This document shows positions 36,768 to 44,830 of a stretch of 64,000 bases of DNA, one piece after another; within the stretch, counting starts at the first letter, position 1; every line of letters begins with the position of its first letter. This stretch comes from a virus, in IMG/VR virus record IMGVR_UViG_3300036804_000165, positions 1 through 64,000 of that record. One strand, 5' to 3'. The notes under the pieces are model-generated. The model was not told the DNA's origin. It ran no database searches and was given only the letters and a program-made list of their open reading frames with translations. The position numbers and the translations under genes are program-made.

Positions 36768-37406
36768 TCAGATCATCCCGCTGCCCATGAAGGTCATCCC
36801 CGAATGCGCCACGACCGGCGCCAGCACCACGAAGCTGACCAGCTTGGTGACCCGGATATCCGTCTGCTGCAGGACGTTGAAGCTGACAAATTTCGATGCC
36901 CGCTCGTCCGTCTGCTCCAGGACGTTGAAGGTGACGAGTTTGGACGCCTGAATTTGCGGCAAACCACCCACGGTGAACACAAGGTCCACGCCGTAATAAG
37001 ATTGGTTGGCGGTTAGCAGGCCGGGAGAAGACAGGCTGCTCGAAAACGCACTGGACACACTGCCAGCATCATTAAGCGCGACGGGTGACGTATCGGACCA
37101 TTGATTCCCGCCGCTGGTCACCGTGGCAGCCAAATAATATTGGCTTCCCGCAGTCAATCCTATTGGCGAGATGGAAACGTAAGCGAAGCTGCCGGGCGTT
37201 GCGCCTGTTACACTGATGCTTACCGACGCTAAAACCGTCCCGCCTATTGCTAACGAAACGACAATTGAGCCGGTGTTGCCAGACTGGACGAGTGCGCCAA
37301 GTGCGGTGACGGTCATCGCCGCGGTCGGCGTAAACACCATGCCGACAAAGCCGGTGAAGTTGTTCCGTAACGTCCCGTGAGTATAAGACGCGACGAGATT
37401 GGTCAT
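36768..37406 (-). CDS. Tail fibre-type protein with three C-terminal repeats
   Basis: 212 residues. Residues 1-145 form a beta-rich domain (FTGFVGMVFTPTAAMTVTAL, LTAGSQYYLAATVTSGGNQW) of the kind found in phage surface proteins. The last 55 residues are three 14-16-residue repeats with the pattern (L/F)V(T/S)F(N/V)VL(E/Q)QTD. Probably part of the tail tip or a fibre binding host surface sugars. Last of three similar genes behind the tip protein. Confidence 0.6.
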   Translation of the reverse strand: MTNLVASYTHGTLRNNFTGFVGMVFTPTAAMTVTALGALVQSGNTGSIVVSLAIGGTVLASVSISVTGATPGSFAYVSISPIGLTAGSQYYLAATVTSGGNQWSDTSPVALNDAGSVSSAFSSSLSSPGLLTANQSYYGVDLVFTVGGLPQIQASKLVTFNVLEQTDERASKFVSFNVLQQTDIRVTKLVSFVVLAPVVAHSGMTFMGSGMI

Positions 37407-37407
37407 G

Positions 37408-38421
37408 TCACGCCAGGCTTTCCAGGCCGCTGTTCAGAAGCTGCCCCGCCGTCCACGGCGCGGCCGTGGCCGGGTTTACCGGAAGAATGTTCTGGAAATT
37501 GCCAAAGCTGCCGACCGGTGGCGCAACCGAACCGTTCTGGAACGAACCAGCCGAGGTATGCACATCCCAGGCGAAATGCTGCGGCCCGGACGCGCCCGCC
37601 GACACCGACGCGGCCTGGGCCACCGCGGCGATCGTCCAGTTCCCGGTCGGCAGCGTGCCGGCGACGGTCCACTCGGACAGAGCGTTGGTCGAGGCGGTGT
37701 CGATGAACGCGCCTGTGTTGTTCGTCGCTTCGTTGATGCTGCCGACAACACCGGTCCACGACTGGGTAGCGCCAGCGGCGACGGGTGGAAGCGTTTGCAA
37801 TGCCCATCCGAGCGTTGACGTTGACGCTACAATCACCTCTGACCATGACTGGCTGGGGGAGAAGCCACTAAAACCGGCAGACAGCAGCAGCGCGGTAAGT
37901 TGGGTCTGACCATCGGTTGTGACGTTGACCCCGGCTCCTGTGTTACAAACGAGGACCCCGTTGACATAGACCTCTACCTGTCCGGTCGTGCTGTAATTGC
38001 AGAATATGTCGATGGCGCTGACCGGTACGACGGCGGCGGCGGGTAGCGCCCCGGCAGTAGAAGTTGCTATGGGGGTGACCGTTCCCGCCGCGTTGCCGGT
38101 GCAGATCGTGAATGTTTCGCCCGCCCCCGAATAAGCCCCATAGCGCAGAATAATACGCTCTACACCAGCACTATCCAGCAGCGCCAAAAAAGTCCCACCA
38201 CTCGTCATGGGGTTGGTAGCAGCAGCCTGTACACCGGTTTGCGCATGCACCCAGAACGAATTGGCAGGCCCCCAACTCGGCGTCACCGCATAGGCTGTGG
38301 TGTTTGCTGACCCAATAGCCGCCCGCGCAAAGGCGCTTCGGAAATACGAGGCATTCGTGGTTACAGTCGCCCCAATCAAAGTGAAATTTATATCCTCGCC
38401 GCCCGCCCAAAGAATCGTCAT
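37408..38421 (-). CDS. Tail fibre-type beta-rich protein, 337 aa
   Basis: 337 residues, rich in Ala, Thr, Ser and Gly with few charges, as in secreted or virion surface proteins. Segments such as QVEVYVNGVLVCNTG and SWSEVIVASTSTLG suggest a concanavalin-like sandwich. Ends in a disordered region. Likely receptor-binding, from position and composition. Confidence 0.6.
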   Translation of the reverse strand: MTILWAGGEDINFTLIGATVTTNASYFRSAFARAAIGSANTTAYAVTPSWGPANSFWVHAQTGVQAAATNPMTSGGTFLALLDSAGVERIILRYGAYSGAGETFTICTGNAAGTVTPIATSTAGALPAAAVVPVSAIDIFCNYSTTGQVEVYVNGVLVCNTGAGVNVTTDGQTQLTALLLSAGFSGFSPSQSWSEVIVASTSTLGWALQTLPPVAAGATQSWTGVVGSINEATNNTGAFIDTASTNALSEWTVAGTLPTGNWTIAAVAQAASVSAGASGPQHFAWDVHTSAGSFQNGSVAPPVGSFGNFQNILPVNPATAAPWTAGQLLNSGLESLA

Positions 38422-38422
38422 C

Positions 38423-38989
38423 TCACGTCACCTCGAATTGGAAGGAGAGGCAGGCATTGGCGAACGTCAGGTCAGCCGTTGCCTGGTTGATGAGTTCGAT
38501 GGAATCACCGGCCGCCCAGGGCACCGCCGCGAACGTCGGAAAGGTGACAGTCCCGCCTGTGTTGACGGAAACCGTGCCCTGGGTATGCACCGTGCCGCTG
38601 TTGATGGTGTTCAGCGTCAAAGTATTGGACGCGGTCGGCCTGCCCTTGACCTGTGCTTGCGGGGCGCCGCCGTTCGCCAACAGCGTCCCGGCCTGCGTGA
38701 GGGTGATGATCATGTCCTGGCCGCCGACCAGGGTCCCGACCATCGGGAAGGGTATCGTCCTGATCATCGCTGAGGACCCGAGATCGAGCGTGCCGCCGCT
38801 CAGCGCGAGCCGCGTGGACAGCGGGATATTGGTTGCCTGAGCGCCGACCGTGCCGCCCAGCAGTCCGGTGGCGGCCAGTGTCGGCGAGGAGATCGTGCCG
38901 CCATTGACGATGGTGCCGCCGTTGAGGAACGCGCTCGATGCGATGACGATCGATGTCACCGCCGGGGGCAGGGGGGTCACATTCGTCAT
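38423..38989 (-). CDS. Tail surface protein, 188 aa
   Basis: 188 residues. N-terminal beta-repeat stretch (FLNGGTIVNGGTISSPTLAA), then a Thr/Gly-rich core ending AGDSIELINQATADLTFANA. Looks like a small tail-tip accessory or fibre part. Two-base gap to the neighbouring gene. Function from position only. Confidence 0.55.
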   Translation of the reverse strand: MTNVTPLPPAVTSIVIASSAFLNGGTIVNGGTISSPTLAATGLLGGTVGAQATNIPLSTRLALSGGTLDLGSSAMIRTIPFPMVGTLVGGQDMIITLTQAGTLLANGGAPQAQVKGRPTASNTLTLNTINSGTVHTQGTVSVNTGGTVTFPTFAAVPWAAGDSIELINQATADLTFANACLSFQFEVT

Positions 38990-38993
38990 GTCG

Positions 38994-41531
38994 CTACCCC
39001 GCTGGCGCGCTGCTGCCGGCGGCGTTGACCGCCACCAGGAAAACCGACAGGGCGCTCGGTGTCTCGCCCGTCACGGTCAGGAAGGTCGCCGGCGCCGCCA
39101 CGCTGCCGAGCAGCGAGGCGCCGCTGAACGGCTGGCTGGCCCCCGGCGCGGCCCATGCCTGATAGGACCGGATGGTCAAATCGGTGCTCGCGGTCCAGGC
39201 CATCGTGAAGCCGCCCACGATCGGCGTGACCACCAACCCGCTCGGCGTCGCCGGCACCGCCGCCACCAAGGCGCCGGAGTTGACCGCCGCCGAGGTGTCC
39301 CAGGCTGAAATCGCCAAGCCGTTTTGCGAGATCGCCCGGACCCGAGCGACATAGCTTGTCGCGGCGACGGCGGGGATCAGCGCGTAGCTGAGCGCTGAGG
39401 CGCCGAGGCTCTGATCGACCGGCCATGTCGTGCCGCCATCGGCGGAGAACTGCACCTCGTAGCGGCCGAGCGCGGGGCCGGTGCTGGCCGTCCAGGTTGC
39501 CGTCATCGCCAGCACAGTGGTGCCGTCCGCCTGCGTCGTGCGGCTGGCCGCGAGGGCAATCCCGCTCGGCGGGTTGATCGTGTAGACCACCCCGGTCGGG
39601 GTGTAGCTGTAGCGGGTGACCGCCGAGATGTCCTCGGACGCGGCGCCGAAGATATTGAAGCTGACCAGCTTGGCGTAGATCGTCACCCCGACATAGGCGG
39701 CCGGCAGGGTGATCTGCAGCAGATGCGCGGGCACCACCGACCAGAACGGATCGCCGATGGCGTGCGCGGCGATGGTGGTGTCGTAGAAGCCCCGCCGCAG
39801 ATAGGTCAGGTCCGACGAATAGGCGTCATGGCCGTTGACCGCGACGGCGCCGTAGGCCAGCAGTTCGGTGCCCACCATCGCCAGCGAACGCCCCGCGTCG
39901 GCGTCGGCGTGCGTCACCGTGGCGCTGAGCACGGACAGGCTCTCGATCAGATCGACCGACAGCGTATCGGTGGTGTCGGGATCAGCGTTCGCCGCCAGCG
40001 CCGCCAGCAGGACGCCCTGCGGGGTCGCCGCGGTGACCTGACCGAACGGCGCATAGGTGACGTCGTCAACCGAGAGATACACCGTCGCCCCGCCCCACCA
40101 GGGGCCGCCGGACGCGCCGATCCAGACCTGCGGCACGCCCACGGTCACGGAGGCGGGCGGCTCGAAGATCAGCGGCGCGTTGTTCACCGGACCCGGCGCG
40201 ACATTCAGCGCCGGCGTGCCGATGCCGCCGGCGGGCTGCGAGGCCATGACGATGCCGACGCCGACGCCGCTGGGGCATTCCTCGGCCTCGACCGCAAGCT
40301 CGCCTGTGTCGTTCTCGCTGACCGTCTGGATGCGCACCGGATAGGCGACGAGGCCGAGCGCGGGGTCGGTGAGGCTGACGATGTCGCCCGGCTCCAGCAG
40401 CACGAAGTTGTAGCCGAGGGTGAACTTGTAGGTGTTGCGGATGTAGAGCGCGCGCGCGCCGATCAGCCCCACCATGACCCCGGCGATGCCGCGGTCGCAG
40501 ACCTCGTTGGCCTGGATTTCATTGGCCTGGAACAGGCCGTATTTGTCGATCGAGGTCTGATCTTTGTATTCGACCGTCGCGGTCGAGTACTGATTGAGCC
40601 GATCGAGGGCGTTGATCCGGGTCCAGTTGTAGGCGGCGGATGGCTCGGAGCGGACGCAGGTGACCGGGGACTCGTTCTTTTTGGTGACGAAATCGTCCCA
40701 GGTCAGGTCGTAGCGGACGGTGTTGACCGGCACGAACGTCACGCCGTTGGCGGTGATCTCGGTATCGCCCAGCGGCACGAACTTCATCTGGTTTTCCGAC
40801 CAGAAAATCCAGCTATTGGTGAGTTGCGACCAGCGTTGCAGGATCGAGATCGCCTGCTCCTCCTGGTTCAGCGCAGGCGACAGCAGCAGGTTGAGCGCGG
40901 TGCAATAGGTCGCATACAGCGTCATGTCGCCGATCAGCGCCGGGGGGATGGCGAGGCCGTAGCGGGTCGAGGTGCAGATGTCGTAGATGATCGTCGCGGC
41001 GTTGACGTCCGGATAGTTCGGCGACGAGGTTGAGTCGAAGAAGCCGATAATCTCGAAGTTGTGCTGCGGCACCGTCGCCGATGAGCCGAGATCGTAGTTG
41101 TTGGTCGCGAGGTAGGCGATGCCGCGATAGGCGATCGGCACGAAGCCGGGCACCGTCGAGATGCAGCTAAACGGGGTTTGCGAAAAGGTGCCGGTGTAGG
41201 CGACGAGGTTGAGCGCGGAGAATGTCGTCTGGGTGGTGCCGTCAACCCAGATGCTGCCGTAGCTGACCGGTCCCTCGCACGCCGCGAGGATCACCCCGGC
41301 GGTATAGGTGTAGTTCTGCGATCCCTTGCCGCCGCCTTTGCCGCCGCCGCCGCCTTTTTTGCCGCCGCCAGAGGCGAAGCGCTGGAAATTGTCGGCCCAC
41401 ACGAGGTTCGGCGCGATCTGGTTGCGGCCGTAGATCACGGGGACGATCATACCCTCCGAGGAGGTCTGGATCGCGACGCCGACATAGTTCGGCGGATTGG
41501 TGGCCTTGGTGCCTGAGCGCAAAAAGCCCAT
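38994..41531 (-). CDS. Tail tip/host specificity protein
   Basis: 845 residues. N-terminal part MGFLRSGTKATNPPNYVGVA with PVIYGRNQIAPNLVWADNF is the start of TipJ/GTA-type tail hub proteins; a Gly/Lys-rich loop follows (about 55-75). The middle is the phage tail tip domain. The C-terminal 250 residues hold fibronectin-III-like units (MTATWTASTGPALGRYEVQF, VARVRAISQNG). It closes the tail and contacts the host. Stop-start overlap with the NlpC gene. Confidence 0.8.
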   Translation of the reverse strand: MGFLRSGTKATNPPNYVGVAIQTSSEGMIVPVIYGRNQIAPNLVWADNFQRFASGGGKKGGGGGKGGGKGSQNYTYTAGVILAACEGPVSYGSIWVDGTTQTTFSALNLVAYTGTFSQTPFSCISTVPGFVPIAYRGIAYLATNNYDLGSSATVPQHNFEIIGFFDSTSSPNYPDVNAATIIYDICTSTRYGLAIPPALIGDMTLYATYCTALNLLLSPALNQEEQAISILQRWSQLTNSWIFWSENQMKFVPLGDTEITANGVTFVPVNTVRYDLTWDDFVTKKNESPVTCVRSEPSAAYNWTRINALDRLNQYSTATVEYKDQTSIDKYGLFQANEIQANEVCDRGIAGVMVGLIGARALYIRNTYKFTLGYNFVLLEPGDIVSLTDPALGLVAYPVRIQTVSENDTGELAVEAEECPSGVGVGIVMASQPAGGIGTPALNVAPGPVNNAPLIFEPPASVTVGVPQVWIGASGGPWWGGATVYLSVDDVTYAPFGQVTAATPQGVLLAALAANADPDTTDTLSVDLIESLSVLSATVTHADADAGRSLAMVGTELLAYGAVAVNGHDAYSSDLTYLRRGFYDTTIAAHAIGDPFWSVVPAHLLQITLPAAYVGVTIYAKLVSFNIFGAASEDISAVTRYSYTPTGVVYTINPPSGIALAASRTTQADGTTVLAMTATWTASTGPALGRYEVQFSADGGTTWPVDQSLGASALSYALIPAVAATSYVARVRAISQNGLAISAWDTSAAVNSGALVAAVPATPSGLVVTPIVGGFTMAWTASTDLTIRSYQAWAAPGASQPFSGASLLGSVAAPATFLTVTGETPSALSVFLVAVNAAGSSAPAG

Positions 41532-42076
41532 CAGGTCGGTCCCTGCTGGCGCAGCCGGGCGAAGAAGTCGAAGCAGCGACGCGGGCGTTTGTGTGCCGCG
41601 CCGTGCCCCATATAGGCGAGCGCGGGATGGCGCAGCGGTGATTCGTTGACCTGTTTCTCGTCGGCGAAGGCGTGCACCAGGTGCTCGGGATCGATGACGA
41701 TGCCCGAGTGGGCGAACGCCCGGCCGATCTTGAACGAGACGAAGTCACCGGCCTGCGGCGTCTCGATCTCGACCCCGACGATACCGAGCCAGTCGATGTA
41801 ACGTTCATCGTCCCGGTGCAGAAACCACGCCGGGGGGTAGGGGCGCGGATCGAACGGCTCGACCAGTCCGGCGTCGACCACGCAGCGCACCAGCAGCATC
41901 GAGCAATCGACCGCGATACCCTTGGTGTCGCCCAATTGGCGATAGGGCGTGCCGATCCAGCTGCGCGCCTCGGCGACCAGTTTCGCGCGCAGCATCGCCT
42001 CGCGTTCGCTGGTCAGTGGATAAATCGCGGCGCACGGGATCAGCCGGCTCGGTAGCATCTGCGGGATATCGGCCAT
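41531..42076 (-). CDS. NlpC/P60 tail peptidase
   Basis: 181 residues. WIGTPYRQLGDTKGIAVDCS gives the catalytic Cys (residue 58) in DCSM, and FAHSGIVID the His (residue 122). This is the tail-associated NlpC/P60 peptidase, equivalent to GTA gp14, which opens peptidoglycan during DNA entry. Start ATG 42076 is after a 10-bp inverted repeat (42100-42160). Confidence 0.85.
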   Translation of the reverse strand: MADIPQMLPSRLIPCAAIYPLTSEREAMLRAKLVAEARSWIGTPYRQLGDTKGIAVDCSMLLVRCVVDAGLVEPFDPRPYPPAWFLHRDDERYIDWLGIVGVEIETPQAGDFVSFKIGRAFAHSGIVIDPEHLVHAFADEKQVNESPLRHPALAYMGHGAAHKRPRRCFDFFARLRQQGPT

Positions 42077-42099
42077 TGCTGCGGCATCCTCGTCTCGCG

Positions 42100-42160
42100 C
42101 CTGTGCGAAACGTATAGCCCATGGCAGACGCAAAATGAAAGCCTGCGCCGTTCGCACAGG
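42100..42160. repeat. 10-bp inverted repeat before the NlpC gene
   Basis: CCTGTGCGAA (42100-42109) and TTCGCACAGG (42151-42160) with 41 bases between, in the 95-base gap between the DUF2163 gene end and the NlpC start. Contains the TGTGCG half-site of the operator motif on both arms, facing apart. A regulatory role is possible. Confidence 0.4.
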
Positions 42161-42171
42161 TGGCGGGCGCG

Positions 42172-43023
42172 CTAAAGACCCGACTGCTGCGCCGGGATGT
42201 AGGGGAAGCCGCCGAAATTTAACTGATTGCCGAAGCTGATGCAGCGCGCCACGGTCTTGGCGCAGCCCTGGGTGACGCTGAAGGTGTCCCCCGGCGACGG
42301 CACGGTCAGCAGCGGATAGCCGAACGCGATGCCGCTTGATGAATAATTTGCGACCGTCAGCGCCTGCCCGGCCCCCGCGCCCGAGGTCAGCGTCATCGTG
42401 CCGAACAAATAGATCGAGGGGTCGGTGGGCGGGGCGGTCCAGGCGATCGCGATCGCATTGGCCGAGGCGACGATGTAGTTGTCGGTGAAACTGCCGCGGC
42501 TCAGCGTGCACTGCGCGTCATAGAGGGTGTGCGCACAGGTCGCCTCGTAGGTGCGCCGGGGCAGGTTCTGTTCGAGTTGGATATTCGAGCCGGTGCAGGT
42601 GATCTTGGCGCCCAGGCTGTTGACCTCGACCTGACCGATGGTGCCGCCGAACAGGGTCACGACGCCGAGCGCGGTGTTGCCGAAACTCGACATGAAGGCC
42701 CGCTGCAACAACATGTAGGCGCCGTCCAGCAGGCCGTTGTGGATTTGGTTCTTGATGTTGTTGCCGGCGCCGAAGTCCAGCCCGTTGGAATAAAGCTGGA
42801 TGTCCATCTGCGGCACTTCGGTGGTGTTTTTGGTCGCCCAGGCCGAGCGCTGGATCGCCGGGCCGACCGACGAATAGGTGATACCGTTGGCAACGATACT
42901 CTGGTCGGCGGAGGTCCAGTAATAGTTCTGCGCGTTGGGCAGCGACAGAGTGAACAGATCGGCGCTCCACAGCGGCGTGCGCGCCGCCAGCGCCGCGATC
43001 AGGCCCGCTGATGCTTGACGCAT
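42172..43023 (-). CDS. DUF2163/BR0599-type tail protein
   Basis: 283 residues. LPRRTYEATCAHTLYDAQCT and the C-terminus GCAKTVARCISFGNQLNFGG, FPYIPAQQ are the DUF2163/phage_BR0599 hallmarks, equivalent to GTA gp13. It forms part of the distal tail hub. Cysteines are conserved in the family, where they may hold an iron-sulfur cluster. ATG 43023, four bases from the upstream stop. Confidence 0.85.
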   Translation of the reverse strand: MRQASAGLIAALAARTPLWSADLFTLSLPNAQNYYWTSADQSIVANGITYSSVGPAIQRSAWATKNTTEVPQMDIQLYSNGLDFGAGNNIKNQIHNGLLDGAYMLLQRAFMSSFGNTALGVVTLFGGTIGQVEVNSLGAKITCTGSNIQLEQNLPRRTYEATCAHTLYDAQCTLSRGSFTDNYIVASANAIAIAWTAPPTDPSIYLFGTMTLTSGAGAGQALTVANYSSSGIAFGYPLLTVPSPGDTFSVTQGCAKTVARCISFGNQLNFGGFPYIPAQQSGL

Positions 43024-43026
43024 GGC

Positions 43027-43248
43027 TCAATCCACCCTGGCGACGTATTCGATGAACAGCCCCGAGGCGCTCCATTCTGCGGCAGAAGCGACCGAGCCGC
43101 ACTGGACTTTGGTGACGACGACGTCGCCCCCCGCGATCACGTCCGCGAACCGGCGCAACACCGCCGCGATGTCGGCGCCGTCAGCGAGGCCAAACGGCAA
43201 ATTGCCGGGCTTGAGCACGGGCCGGGCGAACGTGGCGGCATCGATCAT
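43027..43248 (-). CDS. Small tail-region protein, 73 aa
   Basis: 73 residues. Begins MIDAATFARPVLKPGNLPFG, then a helix and beta strands (GDVVVTKVQCGS). Found between DUF2460 and DUF2163 genes, so it is probably a minor tail part. Family not recognised. Confidence 0.55.
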   Translation of the reverse strand: MIDAATFARPVLKPGNLPFGLADGADIAAVLRRFADVIAGGDVVVTKVQCGSVASAAEWSASGLFIEYVARVD

Positions 43249-43264
43249 GATCGGGATCCCTCTC

Positions 43265-43906
43265 TCAGCCTCGCTGCGACATCAGCGTAACTTTCTGCAC
43301 CTGCCACAATTTGTCAAAAAACTTTTCGAAGTCGGTGTGATCATCCTGAAACCGCACATAATAGAAATAGCTCATGTCGACGGCTATTTCCGAGGCCGCG
43401 GCCGGGGCGGTGTCGAACTGCACCACCTGGGCGACCGGGGTGGTGTTCACCACGCTATAGGTCGCGGGGTTCTGCAGCACCCCGCCGAGATAGAGGTGGA
43501 ACGGCTCGCCCAGGTTGACAAAGCCGATCGGCTCGGTCCCGGTGCCCTCGCCGCCGCCGTAGGTGCGCACCAGGGTGAAGGTGGTCGTCGCGCCGTCGCT
43601 GGTGCCGATCGCCTGCGCGGTGACCGCGTTGTCGTCAGGGTCGGTAAACAGGAACCCGCCGAACGCGCCGCTGACCGAGAGGTAGAAGCCGACAATCGCC
43701 TTGAGGTCCGATGGCGTCGCGGAGGAATCGGTCTGCTGGTCGGGCAGGTAGGCATAGGTCAGTTCCCACTCCCACAGCGGATTTTGCGCGTAGGAGACAC
43801 GTACCTCCCGGCCGGTCGCGGCGACGGCGATGCCGGTGAAGAATTTCGGTCGTTTGATCACCGAATAGGCCAGACCGGGCAGGGTGGGGTAGATCGGCGG
43901 CGACAT
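43265..43906 (-). CDS. DUF2460 tail protein, copy A
   Basis: 213 residues. YSVIKRPKFFTGIAVAATGR, LWEWELTYAYLP, GFLFTDPDDNAVTAQAIGT and SYFYYVRFQDDHTDFEKFFD, then LWQVQKVTLMSQRG, are the DUF2460 pattern (GTA gp12), the distal tail ring protein. Full length for the family. A second DUF2460 gene lies directly upstream. Confidence 0.85.
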   Translation of the reverse strand: MSPPIYPTLPGLAYSVIKRPKFFTGIAVAATGREVRVSYAQNPLWEWELTYAYLPDQQTDSSATPSDLKAIVGFYLSVSGAFGGFLFTDPDDNAVTAQAIGTSDGATTTFTLVRTYGGGEGTGTEPIGFVNLGEPFHLYLGGVLQNPATYSVVNTTPVAQVVQFDTAPAAASEIAVDMSYFYYVRFQDDHTDFEKFFDKLWQVQKVTLMSQRG

Positions 43907-43913
43907 GATGGTG

Positions 43914-44828
43914 TTAGCTCCCTCGACGTTGCGACATCAGCGTGAGCGTCGCCGCCGACCACAACCGGTCAAGGAATTTCTCGAAGGCGATTTCATCGTC
44001 CTTGAACCGTACGTAATAGAAATAGCTCATCGACACGGTGATTGTCACACCGGAGGCCGGCGCGACGGGAAACTTGAGTCGCTGCGCCAGCGGGGTCTTG
44101 GTGATCACGCTGTAGCCCGCCGGGCTGACCAGCGCACCGTCGAAATAGACGCTGAACGGCGCATTGAGATCGACATAGCCGATCGGCTCGCTGGCGTTGC
44201 CGTCGCCGCCGCCATAGGTGCGATACAGCAGGAAATTGGTCGTCACGCCATCCGCGACGGCGACATACTGCCCGCTGACGATATGATCGTCGATGTCCTG
44301 GAACAGAAACCCCAGCGCGGCGCCGAGGCGCGAGAGGTAGAGGCCGAACAGCGCCCAAAGGTCATCGCCGATACCGCCCGGATCGGGCAGATAGTCGTAG
44401 TTCAGGTCCCATTCCCACAGCGGATAGGCGGCATAGGCGACGCGCACTTCCCGGCCGGTCGCGGCGATGCTGATGCCGCTGGAAAACTTCGGCCGCTTGA
44501 TCACCGAATAGCTGAGGTAGGGCAGGCCCGAGCCGCCCGAGCCGTCCACCGCCTGCGACGGCGCGCCCGGCGACAGCAGGATCGGGTAAATCTCCGGCGG
44601 CGCGTTCACCATGGCGCGTTGGTACAGCACCTCGACCACCGTCTGCGTGGCGCGCACCGGCGATTGTTTGATGATGAGGCCCGCCAGGACGTTTTGTGTC
44701 GCGTGCGCCGGCCGGTCGGAGTGCTGGTTGATGATGAGCGCGGTGACGACGTTCTGCGTGACCCGCACGTACGCGGCGTTACGGATCGACAGCGAGGCGA
44801 TGATGCCCTGGGTGGAGCGCCCCGCCAT
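43914..44828 (-). CDS. DUF2460 tail protein, copy B, with N-terminal repeats
   Basis: 304 residues. About 95 extra N-terminal residues carry three repeats of the type (A/V)TQ(N/T)VV..L(I/Y), then the whole DUF2460 domain (YSVIKRPKFSSGISIAATGR, SYFYYVRFKDDEIAFEKFLD, TLMSQRRGS). A tandem duplicate of copy A with an added surface module. The extension may decorate the tail tip. Confidence 0.85.
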   Translation of the reverse strand: MAGRSTQGIIASLSIRNAAYVRVTQNVVTALIINQHSDRPAHATQNVLAGLIIKQSPVRATQTVVEVLYQRAMVNAPPEIYPILLSPGAPSQAVDGSGGSGLPYLSYSVIKRPKFSSGISIAATGREVRVAYAAYPLWEWDLNYDYLPDPGGIGDDLWALFGLYLSRLGAALGFLFQDIDDHIVSGQYVAVADGVTTNFLLYRTYGGGDGNASEPIGYVDLNAPFSVYFDGALVSPAGYSVITKTPLAQRLKFPVAPASGVTITVSMSYFYYVRFKDDEIAFEKFLDRLWSAATLTLMSQRRGS

Positions 44829-44830
44829 CG

